Shown here: piece after piece, positions 24,326 through 32,251 of the stretch
Numbering within the stretch: position 1 is the stretch's first letter
Layout of the letters: each line of letters opens with the position of its first letter
Origin: Romeriopsis navalis LEGE 11480
GTDB lineage: Bacteria > Cyanobacteriota > Cyanobacteriia > Leptolyngbyales > Leptolyngbyaceae
Reading direction: 5' to 3'
Length of the DNA stretch: 32,251 bases
Assembly: GCF_015207035.1 (NCBI RefSeq)
Contig: NZ_JADEXQ010000072.1
Coordinates: 1 to 32,251 of the forward strand
Notes under the pieces: generated by a model
What the model was told of the DNA's origin: nothing
The model's database searches: none
Seen by the model: only the letters and a program-made list of their open reading frames with translations
Translations under genes and position numbers: made by a program

Positions 24326-25858
24326 ATGCCAGATACTGTAACTGTTCTACCAGTTGATCAATATAACCAAACCCTCGTCAATCACGTTCACCCGAACGAT
24401 TGGCAAAATCCGACGCCAGTGGACCAGTATGACCTAGTGGTGATCGGGGCAGGAACAGCGGGATTGGTTGTGGCCGCCGGTTCAGCCGGTTTGGGCATCG
24501 GCTTAAAAATTGCCCTGATTGAAAAGCACCTGATGGGCGGTGACTGTCTAAATGTCGGCTGTGTCCCGTCGAAATGCTTGATTAGCTCGGCACGGGTCGT
24601 CGGCGATGCCTGGGATGCCGATCGGCTCGGGGTGCATGTGCCCACCACAGAAGTCAACTTCCCAGCAGTGATGGAACGGATGCGGAAAGTGCGATCGGGA
24701 ATCAGTCATCATGACTCCGTGCAACGCTTTGCGGATTTAGGCATTGATGTCTATCTCGGTGGCGGTAAATTCGTTGATGACCAAACCGTTGAAGTCGGGG
24801 GCGCACAGCTAAAGTTCAAAAAAGCCGTGATTGCCACTGGGGCACGCGCCGTTCGGCCGAATATTCCGGGCCTCGAAGCAGCAGGATTTTTGACTAACGA
24901 AACAGTCTTTTCCCTAACTGAATGCCCTCCACGCTTAGCCGTGATTGGCGGTGGTCCGATCGGCTGTGAACTAGCGCAGTCTTTCCACCGTCTCGGTTCC
25001 AAGGTCGTGCTGCTCCATAAGAACGGCCACATTTTGGATAAAGAAGATCCCGACGCCGCTGAGATTATCCAGAAAAAGCTGCTCGAGGAAGGGATGCAGC
25101 TCGAACTCGGGATGCAAATCCAAAAAGTCGATGTGACGCCTGCCGGAAAAGTGCTGACCTTCAAGCAAAATGGCGAAACTAAGACCGTTACCGTCGATGA
25201 AATTTTGGTTGGTGCGGGTCGGCAACCCAATGTTGAAAGTCTAAATTTGGAAGCGATCGGCGTGGAGTACCATCCACGCAAAGGGGTCTTGGTCAACGAC
25301 AATCTCCAGACCAATAACCCGAAGATCTATGCCGCTGGCGACATCTGCATGAACTGGAAGTTTACCCACGCAGCGGATTCAGCCGCTCAAATCGTGATTA
25401 AGAACGCGTTATTTGCGCCCTTTGGCATGGGTAAATCCAAACTCAGCGATCTGATTATGCCGTGGGTGACATTCACGGCACCAGAAGTCGCTCACGTCGG
25501 GCTTTACGAATCCCAAGCGAAAGAGAAGGGCATTGCCACCAAGCAGATTTCTGTGCCCTTTAGCACCGTTGACCGGGCGATCGCCGATGCGGAAGAAACG
25601 GGGTTCGTCAAAGTGCTGTTGAAAGAAGGCAGCGATGAAATCTTGGGAGCGACGATCGTTGCGGCCCACGCCGGTGAAATGATTAGCGAAATCACGCTGG
25701 CAATGACTAACAAAATTGGCCTAGGCAAGTTTGCTAGCGTCATTCATCCCTATCCGACGCAAGCCGAAGCGATTAAAAAAGCCGCTGGTCTATATCGCAA
25801 AGGGTTGCTCACACCCAGAACCAAGAAGATTCTGAAGTTCTTGAATAAGCTGGCCTAA
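24326..25858 (+). CDS. FAD-dependent pyridine nucleotide-disulfide oxidoreductase (mercuric reductase / lipoamide dehydrogenase-like)
   Basis: The 510-aa class I flavoprotein has an FAD-binding motif VVIGAGTAGLVVAAG near residues 35-50, a redox-active disulfide C74-x4-C79 in GGDCLNVGCVPSKCL, an NAD(P)-binding motif VIGGGPIGCELAQSF, and a second FAD strand YAAGDIC. The C-terminal dimer domain ends with VIHPYPTQAEA, which carries the His-Pro and Glu of the family. The CC pair at the C-terminus and the N-terminal metal-binding domain of true mercuric reductase are absent. This suggests a different substrate. ATG 24326 has GGAGAA 8 nt before it, overlapping the end of the VTT gene. The pairing with VTT proteins is seen in other bacteria, and a membrane quinone or thiol redox role is only inferred. 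Confidence 0.9.
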   Translation: MPDTVTVLPVDQYNQTLVNHVHPNDWQNPTPVDQYDLVVIGAGTAGLVVAAGSAGLGIGLKIALIEKHLMGGDCLNVGCVPSKCLISSARVVGDAWDADRLGVHVPTTEVNFPAVMERMRKVRSGISHHDSVQRFADLGIDVYLGGGKFVDDQTVEVGGAQLKFKKAVIATGARAVRPNIPGLEAAGFLTNETVFSLTECPPRLAVIGGGPIGCELAQSFHRLGSKVVLLHKNGHILDKEDPDAAEIIQKKLLEEGMQLELGMQIQKVDVTPAGKVLTFKQNGETKTVTVDEILVGAGRQPNVESLNLEAIGVEYHPRKGVLVNDNLQTNNPKIYAAGDICMNWKFTHAADSAAQIVIKNALFAPFGMGKSKLSDLIMPWVTFTAPEVAHVGLYESQAKEKGIATKQISVPFSTVDRAIADAEETGFVKVLLKEGSDEILGATIVAAHAGEMISEITLAMTNKIGLGKFASVIHPYPTQAEAIKKAAGLYRKGLLTPRTKKILKFLNKLA

Positions 25859-25903
25859 CTTATTCCAAGCGCAGCTCAATCGACGGATGACGCATCGTTT
25901 CGG

Positions 25904-25941
25904 CGCAAAGCCGCGAGATTGATTAATCTCGCGGCTTTGCG
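25904..25941. terminator. 17-bp perfect hairpin after the flavoprotein gene
   Basis: The perfect arms 25904-25920 and 25925-25941 surround a GATT loop. The stem includes AAAGCCGCGAGATT. No T-tract follows in either direction. It sits between the flavoprotein and clpB, which are convergent, and probably ends the + transcript. Confidence 0.7.
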
Positions 25942-25953
25942 TATATGCATCAG

Positions 25954-25981
25954 AAAAGGGCGAACCGTTATGGTTCGCCCT
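25954..25981 (-). terminator. Intrinsic terminator of clpB
   Basis: AGGGCGAACC (25957-25966) pairs with GGTTCGCCCT (25972-25981). On the minus strand the stem is followed by TTT (TTTT including the last paired base). It lies 50 nt past the clpB stop. Confidence 0.85.
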
Positions 25982-26031
25982 AATTGTCGGAGGTTGTTCC
26001 AACAGCTCAAACTTGTGTGATATGCAGCGAT

Positions 26032-28653
26032 CTACTGCGTCGTCAAGACCTGTGGAGCCAGTCGCTTAAACGCTAACCGTTCATTCTCGACATCGACAAA
26101 AATCGTATCGCCTTCGGTAAAGTCACCGCGCAGAATTGATTTAGCGATCGCCGTTTCCACTTCCCGCTGAATCGCCCGCTTGAGGGGTCGTGCGCCATAG
26201 ACTGGGTCGTAACCGACTTCAGCGATGAAATCGAGGGCCGCTTCCGAGAGCTTCAGGGTCATCTTGCGATCGACCAACCGCTTGCCCAACCGCACAGTCT
26301 GCAACCGCACAATTTCGCGCAGTTCCGACTTCTTCAGCGCATGGAAGATAATCAACTCATCAATCCGGTTGAGAAATTCCGGACGAAAGTTTGTACGCAT
26401 CGCTTCCATCACCCGGCCCCGCATCTCTTCGTAGCGACCATCGTCACCCGCCACATCGAGAATGTACTGCGACCCCACGTTACTGGTCATGATGATGATG
26501 GTGTTCTTAAAGTCGATCGTCCGGCCCTGCGAGTCGGTCACGCGACCATCATCGAGCACTTGCAACATGATGTTGAATACATCCGGATGCGCTTTCTCAA
26601 TTTCATCAAACAGCACAACTGAGTAAGGCCGACGACGCACCGCTTCGGTCAACTGACCACCTTCGTCGTAGCCAACATATCCGGGAGGTGCACCAATCAA
26701 GCGCGAAACGGCATGTTTCTCCATATATTCCGACATGTCGATCCGGACGATCGCTTCTTCAGTATCGAAGAGGAAGCCCGCTAACGCCTTCGCTAGCTCC
26801 GTCTTACCGACGCCAGTCGGGCCGAGGAAGATAAAGCTAGAAATCGGCCGATTTGGGTCAGCCAACCCAGCACGCGATCGCTGAATTGCGTCCGAAACTG
26901 CGGTTACGGCTTCTGCTTGACCAATCACTCGCTTGTGTAGTTCTTGATCCAAATTCAATAACTTTTGCATTTCCGAAGCGACTAACTTACTAACGGGAAT
27001 GCCGGTCCACTTACTGATGATCTCAGCGATATCCGATTCCGTAACTTCTTCACGCAGTAGCGTTTTGCCACTGGTTTGCGTCGTGGCGAGATTTGACTCT
27101 GTCGCTTCTAGCAAGGCATTTAGCTCAGCGAGTTTGCCAAACTTCAGTTCAGCCGCCCGGTTGAGGTCATAGTTGCGCTCGGCTTGCTGAATTTCAATGT
27201 TCAGTTTGTCGATCGCTTCTTTAATTTCCTGCAATTTGCCGATGATATCTTTCTCGGCTTGCCACTGGGCATTGAGCCGACTTTGCTCTTCTTTTTGGTC
27301 GGCTAGTTCTTTTTCGAGGCGTTGCAGTCGCTCCTTGGATGCGTTGTCATACTCCTGTTCGAGGGACAGTTTCTCCATTTCCATCTGGAGAATCCGCCGA
27401 TCGACTTCATCCAACTGCTCCGGCTTGGAGGTAATCTCCATCTTCAACTTGGCGGCGGATTCATCCATCAAGTCAATCGCCTTATCGGGGAGAAACCGAT
27501 CGCTGATGTAGCGAGTCGATAGGGTTGCAGCAGCCACCAACGCACTATCAGAAATTCGGACACCATGATGAACTTCGTAGCGTTCTTTCAAACCCCGCAG
27601 GATGGAAATTGTATCCACGACTGTTGGCTGATCGACCAGCACTTGCTGGAATCGCCGTTCGAGCGCGGCATCTTTTTCGATGTACTTACGATATTCATCC
27701 AGGGTGGTCGCGCCAATACAGCGCAGCTCGCCCCGTGCCAACATTGGCTTCAGCAAGTTGCCCGCATCCATCGAGCCTTGGGTCGCACCGGCACCCACGA
27801 CAGTATGGATCTCATCGATAAACAGGATAATGCTGCCTTCCGACTCCGTCACTTCCTTCAGAACGGCCTTCAGACGTTCTTCAAATTCACCACGATATTT
27901 TGCCCCGGCAATCAGGGCACCCATATCCAACGAAACCAACATCCGGTCTTTGAGTGACTGCGGTACGTCACCGCTAACAATCCGCTGAGCCAGACCTTCG
28001 GCGATCGCGGTCTTACCCACACCAGGTTCACCGATTAGCACGGGATTGTTCTTTGTGCGGCGGGAGAGAATCTGGATCGTTCGACGAATCTCATCATCCC
28101 GGCCAATCACCGGGTCAAGCTTGCCTTCGCGGGCATATTCGGTCAGGTCACGGCCATATTTTCCAAGGGCATCGTACTTACCTTCCGGGTTTTGGTCTGT
28201 CACTTTCTGGTTCCCTCGAATCTGGTCGATCGTTGATTTCAGCTTGGCTTCGTCAATATTGAATTCCCGCAGTAGCCCTTTACCAAACCGGCTATCCTGG
28301 GGCAATCCCAACAAAATATGCTCAACGGAAATGAATTCGTCTTCGTATTTTTTCCGCCATTCATCAGCGCGATCGAGCAGGCTATCGGCGGAACGGCCAA
28401 AGTAGACGGACTGGTTGCTGCCGGATACCTTCGGCTGGCGGTTGATATAGTCTTCGATGCGATCGCGCACGCGCTGCACGTTGACACTGAGCTTGTTCAG
28501 CACACTGACGGCCAGACCTTCCTGTTCGAGTAGGGCCTTGAGGAGATGCTCCGTTTCAATTTGTTGCTGGTTCGACTGCTTCACCACATCGGGGGTGCGG
28601 GCGATCGCTTCCCAGGCTTTTTCGGTAAATTGGTTTGGGTTATTTGGTTGCAT
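26032..28653 (-). CDS. clpB: ATP-dependent disaggregase ClpB
   Basis: ClpB pulls polypeptides out of aggregates together with DnaK. From ATG 28653 the protein has 873 aa: an N-domain ([15 protein letters not shown]..., 1 to about 145), AAA1 with GEPGVGKT at 208-215, a long coiled-coil middle domain (about 400-525, [20 protein letters not shown]), and AAA2 with GPTGVGKTE at about 600. The C-terminal domain ends in VLTTQ. The middle domain separates ClpB from ClpA/ClpC, and no ClpP-binding loop is expected. I prefer 28653 over ATG 28671 because AGGGGGT lies just upstream of it and cyanobacterial ClpB starts MQP-x-NPNQFT. The gene stands alone on -, with its terminator at 25954-25981. I saw no CIRCE element upstream. 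Which ClpB paralogue it is cannot be told. Confidence 0.97.
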   Translation of the reverse strand: MQPNNPNQFTEKAWEAIARTPDVVKQSNQQQIETEHLLKALLEQEGLAVSVLNKLSVNVQRVRDRIEDYINRQPKVSGSNQSVYFGRSADSLLDRADEWRKKYEDEFISVEHILLGLPQDSRFGKGLLREFNIDEAKLKSTIDQIRGNQKVTDQNPEGKYDALGKYGRDLTEYAREGKLDPVIGRDDEIRRTIQILSRRTKNNPVLIGEPGVGKTAIAEGLAQRIVSGDVPQSLKDRMLVSLDMGALIAGAKYRGEFEERLKAVLKEVTESEGSIILFIDEIHTVVGAGATQGSMDAGNLLKPMLARGELRCIGATTLDEYRKYIEKDAALERRFQQVLVDQPTVVDTISILRGLKERYEVHHGVRISDSALVAAATLSTRYISDRFLPDKAIDLMDESAAKLKMEITSKPEQLDEVDRRILQMEMEKLSLEQEYDNASKERLQRLEKELADQKEEQSRLNAQWQAEKDIIGKLQEIKEAIDKLNIEIQQAERNYDLNRAAELKFGKLAELNALLEATESNLATTQTSGKTLLREEVTESDIAEIISKWTGIPVSKLVASEMQKLLNLDQELHKRVIGQAEAVTAVSDAIQRSRAGLADPNRPISSFIFLGPTGVGKTELAKALAGFLFDTEEAIVRIDMSEYMEKHAVSRLIGAPPGYVGYDEGGQLTEAVRRRPYSVVLFDEIEKAHPDVFNIMLQVLDDGRVTDSQGRTIDFKNTIIIMTSNVGSQYILDVAGDDGRYEEMRGRVMEAMRTNFRPEFLNRIDELIIFHALKKSELREIVRLQTVRLGKRLVDRKMTLKLSEAALDFIAEVGYDPVYGARPLKRAIQREVETAIAKSILRGDFTEGDTIFVDVENERLAFKRLAPQVLTTQ

Positions 28654-28795
28654 CGCGCGACCCCCTGGCATCTATATCTTGAGCGGATGCTGACATTGTA
28701 GGAGAGTTTTGGGCCGATCAAGGGTCGGAGTCCCGGCCTGAGGTTGGTACGGATTCCCTATCGGCGCTCAATGCCCTGAATTTGGGGCGATACGG

Positions 28796-28817
28796 TTTGG
28801 GGCAACTCGCGTAAAAT
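28796..28817 (+). promoter_or_regulatory. Promoter-region element TTTGGGGCAA-N5-GTAAAAT, copy 2
   Basis: TTTGGGGCAA (28796-28805), five bases, then GTAAAAT (28811-28817), 38 nt before the ATPase start. A partial extra copy, TTTGGGGC, lies 15 bp upstream at 28781-28788. It matches the element at 23471-23492 in sequence and spacing. Confidence 0.35.
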
Positions 28818-28854
28818 AAGAATGACTGACATATTTCTCCTGTGAGAATGACTG

Positions 28855-30213
28855 ATGCCTAGCCTTGATGCCCTCCAAACCAGACTCACTGCCTTCCAAG
28901 CTGCGGGGCGGAATCTTCAGCTTGAGCCGCTGAAATCGATGGCTGAGATGGATCGGTTTGGGGTGGAGTATCAGACGAAGCTGATTGATGAGATGGAGCA
29001 GGAGATTGAAGATACAGGTGGGCCATCGAGCAAGCTCGTCTTCACAGGACATACTGGCTGTGGCAAGTCGACGCTTTTGCGAGGCTTATACTTTCGGCTG
29101 ATTGAGACACGACGGTACTTTATTGTCTTTTTCTCGATCGCGGACACAATCGAACGATCGGCTGTCGATCACGTCAATATTCTATTTTCAACGGCTTTAG
29201 AGCTGATCGATGCCGCCGAACGACGAGATGTCAAAATCAAGCCTGGCTTGAAGCGGGAACTCTATCACTGGCTGGGAAAACATACAGCGACGGAGTTACA
29301 GGGGGTGGAAGCCGCAATCGAAACGAGCGGTGAAGCCACAGTCAAAGGCGGTATTCCAATGTTGACGGAGTTCCTTGCGAAGGTGCGAGCGACGCTGAAG
29401 ATTAATTCAATCGTGCGTGAGGAGATCAGCGTCGAGTTCGGCAAGAAGATTTCGGACTTGGTGGGACAACTGAATCTGATCAAAACCTACATCGAGAATG
29501 CAACGGGCCAACAGGTGCTGGTGATCATCGATGATATGGACAAGCTCGATTTGAGTGTGACGGAGACAATTTTCAGCAAAAATATTGGGTCTTTGATGAC
29601 GCCAGATTTGCGGGTGATTTATACATTGCCGATCGCCATCCTGCGGGATTTGCCAACGAAGAAAAATATTGAATCCAAGTTCAAGCAGATCCATACAATG
29701 CCTGTAGGCAAGTTTTTTAGCAAAGCGGAGGTACGAAAGGAGGATCGGGTACCGAAGCCAGAGCTGATGGCATTATTTCAAGCAGTGCTGGATAAGCGGT
29801 TGCCAGATGAGCTGGTGGAAGATGGCATCAAGGAAATCATGATTCTCAAGAGTGGTGGGGTGATTCGGGAATTAATTCGGATTGCGGACTTGTGCTGTGA
29901 CAAATGTATGCAAGCCCTACGGCGACAGATTCGGCAGGAGAAGTTTGATCAAGCAGAAGTGAAAATCAGCAATGAGATTTTGTCGGAAGTTTTGACTGAT
30001 TTGCAGATTAGTTTTGCAGAACCGCTCGGACGCAAAGACTATAAACAACTGAAATCTATCTATGAGGAGTCGGAACCAGAGGATGCCGAAGATCAGCGGT
30101 TTCTTGATTTGCTGCATGGGCTGTACATCCTGGAGTATCGCAATGCGAGTAAGTGGTATGACTTGAATCCCATTGTCACGGACATGCTCATCCAGCGCGG
30201 AGATTTACCATGA
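28855..30213 (+). CDS. P-loop ATPase, first gene of an ATPase-TPR module
   Basis: The 452-aa cytoplasmic ATPase has Walker A GHTGCGKS (65-72), Walker B VLVIIDD (221-227) extended as IDDMDKLD, and a sensor-1-like strand VIYTLPIAIL. The IDDxDKL form and the chain length recall KAP/STAND-type and AAA_16-like NTPases rather than ABC proteins. Residues 1-50 are helical. Residues about 130-205 are a helical insertion between Walker A and B (LTEFLAKVRATLKINS). About 300-452 is a helical or winged-helix C-terminus rich in charged residues. No transmembrane segment or effector nuclease is visible. The stop is 184 nt before the TPR gene, with a repeat element between them. Function is unknown; signalling or defence is inferred from fold and partner. 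Confidence 0.8.
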   Translation: MPSLDALQTRLTAFQAAGRNLQLEPLKSMAEMDRFGVEYQTKLIDEMEQEIEDTGGPSSKLVFTGHTGCGKSTLLRGLYFRLIETRRYFIVFFSIADTIERSAVDHVNILFSTALELIDAAERRDVKIKPGLKRELYHWLGKHTATELQGVEAAIETSGEATVKGGIPMLTEFLAKVRATLKINSIVREEISVEFGKKISDLVGQLNLIKTYIENATGQQVLVIIDDMDKLDLSVTETIFSKNIGSLMTPDLRVIYTLPIAILRDLPTKKNIESKFKQIHTMPVGKFFSKAEVRKEDRVPKPELMALFQAVLDKRLPDELVEDGIKEIMILKSGGVIRELIRIADLCCDKCMQALRRQIRQEKFDQAEVKISNEILSEVLTDLQISFAEPLGRKDYKQLKSIYEESEPEDAEDQRFLDLLHGLYILEYRNASKWYDLNPIVTDMLIQRGDLP

Positions 30214-30223
30214 GCATTCTCAT

Positions 30224-30373
30224 GTCCCCCCCTTATGAAGGGGGGCTAGGGGGGATCAGAACTCTCAACGAAGCGACGATCGTATTTAAACAATGGCAGG
30301 GGAATTGCGAAGTGGGTGATCCCCCTAAATCCCCCTATCTCCTTCGGAGAGGCTTCGCCAACATAAGGGGGAC
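30224..30373. mobile_element. MITE-like palindromic repeat element between the two module genes
   Basis: The left end GTCCCCCCCTTATG (30224-30237) is inverted, with a 2-nt indel, at the right end CATAAGGGGGAC (30362-30373). Just inside, CTAGGGGGGATCA on the left matches the complement of TGATCCCCCTAAAT on the right. The right half also holds CTCCTTCGGAGAGGCTTCGCC, seen in dispersed repeats of filamentous cyanobacteria. No transposase is encoded and no clear target duplication is visible. A 63-codon frame at 30210-30401 that crosses it is an artefact. Confidence 0.75.
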
Positions 30374-30397
30374 TTTGAAGAGTAGGAAGTGTGGCAA

Positions 30398-31963
30398 ATG
30401 AGCAACGAACCCACAACCTTCAAACCCGAAAACGAGGAAACCTACGAAGCCCTCATCTCTCTGATCGAAAACACCCAAGGTCGCCTCGCGCCGATCATCG
30501 TCGGCTGCGATGACGAAATCCTCCGCGATCAGGTCATCCAACGCTACGAAGCCGAAGCCCAAGAATCAAATATCCGCGCCTACCGCATCAAACTCGGCCA
30601 AGAACCCAGCGTCCGCGCCGGATTAGCCCAGCTTAAAGAGTCGGAAGACTATCTCCAAGGTTATGGCGAAGCCGTATTCACCATAACTGGGGCCGAGTTT
30701 CTACTGTGGATCAAGCCCCATGAAGAAGACGAACAAAGCGAAATTGAAAAATTCTTTGGCTACTTGCAGTGGACAAGGGAAGGGTTGCGGGAGTTTCCCT
30801 ATCCGATTGTGCTGTGGGTGCCCCATCGGATACTGCGGCAGATGAGCCAGCGAGCACCAGATTTCTGGAGTTGGCGCAAGGCGGTATTGCGATTTGTCGA
30901 TGAGTCGGCTGCGCCTGCGGTGAGGGTAGATTGGGAGCAGTCACAGCAGATTGAAACAAAATCTAAAAATTCGTTTTTGCCACCGCTGGAAGAATTGCTA
31001 GAGGAAATACAGCAACTAGAGGAAACATCACCAGAGTCAGCGAGTTTAGCAACGCTATATAACAAACTGGGCGAAGTTTATGCGTGGCGTGTGACCCACG
31101 GGGAAGCAGGAGATCTAGCCCAAGAACAAGCAGCCGCAGTTAGTGCATTTGAAAAGGCAATCACCCATCAGAAATCACGCGGGGATGAATCAGCATTAGT
31201 CGTTACGCTGACTCGATTAGGTAACTTTTTTCAGGCACAATCGCGTTTCACTGAAGCAGTGACAACCCATGAGCAAGCTTTAGAAATCGCACGAAAAATC
31301 CAAGATAAACAACAAGAATCCTATGCTTTAGGCAATCTGGGAAATGCTTACTATTCCCTCGGTCAATTCCAACGGGCGATCGACTTTCATCAGCAATATC
31401 TCGACATCGCACGCGAAATTGGTGACAAACAAGGACAAGCAAATTCCTTAGGCAGTCTGGGACTGGCTTACTATTCCCTCGGGCAGTTCCAACGAGCGAT
31501 CGACTTTCACCAGCAATCCCTCGACATCAAACGCAAAATTGGCGACAAACAAGGCGAAGCCAAATCCTTAGGCAATCTGGGACTGGCTTACAATGCCCTC
31601 GGCCAATTCCAACGGGCGATCGACTTTCACCAGCAAGCACTTGATTTAGCACGCGAAACTGGCGACAGAAATTGGGAAGCCAAATCCTTAGGCAATCTGG
31701 GACTGGCTTACAATGCCCTCGGTCAATTCCAACGCGCGATCACCTTTCACCAGCAACAACTCGATATCGCACGCGAAATTGGTGACAAACAAGGACAAGC
31801 AAATTCTCTCTTCAATAAAGCCCTAGCGATCAAAAGCCTCGACCAAACTGCCGAGGCTCTAGAATACTTGAAACAAGCCAACTCAATTTATTCATCAATT
31901 CAGCTTGAACATATGGTGAAACGCTGCCACGAAGCAATCGCCCAACTGACAACCGAAAACTGA
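30398..31963 (+). CDS. TPR protein with P-loop-less NTPase-like N-terminal domain, second gene of the module
   Basis: From ATG 30398 the protein has 521 aa; AGGAAG 8 nt upstream supports it over the GTG at 30389. Residues about 15-165 are the same domain as in the protein at 10703-13102: APIIVGCDDEILRDQ (C-D-D at 37-39) and VLWVPHRILRQMSQRAPDFWSWR (APDFWSWR at 153-160). A Walker lysine is absent, so it should not hydrolyse ATP itself. After a short Glu-rich linker (about 190-205) come TPRs of the 40-residue MalT/LGN type (GNLGLAYNALGQFQRAIDFH), four of them nearly identical. Such arrays bind protein partners. The ATPase encoded upstream is the obvious candidate. The gene ends 8 nt before the convergent EI24-like gene. 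Confidence 0.85.
   Translation: MSNEPTTFKPENEETYEALISLIENTQGRLAPIIVGCDDEILRDQVIQRYEAEAQESNIRAYRIKLGQEPSVRAGLAQLKESEDYLQGYGEAVFTITGAEFLLWIKPHEEDEQSEIEKFFGYLQWTREGLREFPYPIVLWVPHRILRQMSQRAPDFWSWRKAVLRFVDESAAPAVRVDWEQSQQIETKSKNSFLPPLEELLEEIQQLEETSPESASLATLYNKLGEVYAWRVTHGEAGDLAQEQAAAVSAFEKAITHQKSRGDESALVVTLTRLGNFFQAQSRFTEAVTTHEQALEIARKIQDKQQESYALGNLGNAYYSLGQFQRAIDFHQQYLDIAREIGDKQGQANSLGSLGLAYYSLGQFQRAIDFHQQSLDIKRKIGDKQGEAKSLGNLGLAYNALGQFQRAIDFHQQALDLARETGDRNWEAKSLGNLGLAYNALGQFQRAITFHQQQLDIAREIGDKQGQANSLFNKALAIKSLDQTAEALEYLKQANSIYSSIQLEHMVKRCHEAIAQLTTEN
31331..31810 (+). repeat. Four tandem 120-bp TPR-encoding repeats
   Basis: Units start at 31331, 31451, 31571 and 31691. Each encodes a 40-residue TPR. 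Their high nucleotide identity, including synonymous sites and a shared GCGATC next to the CGGGC/CGAGC/CGCGC codons, indicates recent duplication or conversion. Confidence 0.9.
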
Positions 31964-31971
31964 CAACTTCC

Positions 31972-32251
31972 CTACCTCTCCCCCTTCAACCCCGGCAAAA
32001 CCCGATCGCAACAAAACAACGACCCCGCCGCAACACACAACGGAATCCCCACCAAATTAATCAACGGAATATTCACCAACCCAAAACACACCAGCGCAAA
32101 CCCCGCACTCGCCGGTAAACTCCGCCGCACCAACCGCAACTTCTGCCGAAACCGCAACCGCCGTCGCTCCATCGTCGCATCAAAGAAATCCAAACAAGTC
32201 AGACAAGCCCCCAGCGTCAGCGAACCCGCCGCCACGATCGCCGTCCCCACC
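31972..32251 (-). CDS. EI24 / CysZ-like membrane protein, C-terminal part
   Basis: The frame is open to the right window edge, so the N-terminus is missing. The visible 93 or so residues include a helix with FDATMERRRLRFRQKLRLVRR, a basic amphipathic stretch, and then two hydrophobic segments around SAGFALVCFGLVNIPLINL and GIPLCVAAGSLFCC. This ending (G-FG...-IP-LNL...P..VAGATLL in family terms) is characteristic of EI24-domain proteins, which include the sulfate permease CysZ. Whether it transports sulfate cannot be told. It ends 8 nt after the convergent TPR gene, with no room for separate terminators, so the transcripts must overlap. Confidence 0.65.
   Translation of the reverse strand, partial: VGTAIVAAGSLTLGACLTCLDFFDATMERRRLRFRQKLRLVRRSLPASAGFALVCFGLVNIPLINLVGIPLCVAAGSLFCCDRVLPGLKGER

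Noticed and set aside
24326-25858. Calling the flavoprotein a mercuric reductase (merA)
   Set aside because: The C-terminal vicinal cysteines and N-terminal heavy-metal domain are absent and no mer regulator is nearby.
28820-28855. Direct repeat GAATGACTGA (28820-28829 and 28846-28855) with two tiny frames (ATG 28822 and 28848) just before the ATPase start
   Set aside because: The frames are 7 and 4 codons without ribosome sites. An upstream-frame control is possible but there is nothing further to support it.
30210-30401. 63-codon + frame overlapping the ATPase stop
   Set aside because: It translates the GGGGGAT-rich palindromic element (PPYEGGLGGIR-type sequence), a well-known artefact of such repeats.

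Overview
The window looks like chromosomal DNA from a cyanobacterium, most likely a Leptolyngbya-like lineage, though the genus is a guess. The evidence is a complete cyanophycin gene set (synthetase, cyanophycinase, isoaspartyl peptidase), a Psb34/ssl1498-type photosystem II small protein, a DUF4327 small protein, many GCGATCGC (HIP1) octamers and a GGGGGAT-rich palindromic repeat of the kind scattered through filamentous cyanobacterial genomes. No rRNA, tRNA, CRISPR array, transposase, integrase or phage gene was seen.

Layout. 1-2039: the N-terminal part of a leucine-rich-repeat protein running off the left edge, two small DUF proteins (DUF4327, DUF2283) and a gene-poor stretch with a long hairpin. 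2040-8550: a nitrogen-reserve island. A beta-propeller/transglutaminase-like protein is followed by isoaspartyl peptidase on +, convergent with cphB-cphA on -. Together the last three can make cyanophycin, cut it to beta-Asp-Arg and split the dipeptide. 8733-10628: an ABC ATPase with a small membrane protein, then a STAS-like protein whose terminator overlaps its own last codons. 10703-14415: a large TPR protein, a short psb34-type gene (13316-13486) with its own terminator and an HLR1-like promoter element, and thiG. 14957-18977: a small unknown protein and a 1202-aa mosaic protein (inactive-looking trypsin-like domain, Ada-like zinc finger, long acidic then basic tail). 19174-25858: + strand metabolic and cell-envelope genes (M20 amidohydrolase, trhO, a PBP4-type peptidase, a VTT membrane protein coupled to an FAD disulfide oxidoreductase), plus a non-coding stretch before trhO that may encode a small terminated RNA under a CRP-like site. 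26032-28653: clpB on -. 28855-31963: a two-gene module of a P-loop ATPase and a TPR protein, separated by a MITE-like palindromic element. The window ends in a truncated EI24/CysZ-like membrane protein.

The strongest lead for something undescribed is a shared architecture. The TPR proteins at 10703-13102 and 30398-31963 carry the same N-terminal domain, which looks like a P-loop NTPase fold without a P-loop (a CDD-x3-LR motif where the Walker A would be, and a conserved AP[ED]FWxWR block). In the second locus an active P-loop ATPase is encoded immediately upstream. This suggests a signalling or conflict-type machine split over two polypeptides (STAND-like), with a stand-alone paralogue 16 kb away. 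The pseudo-trypsin mosaic protein has the same flavour of regulatory, enzymatically degenerate domain. These functional readings are inference.
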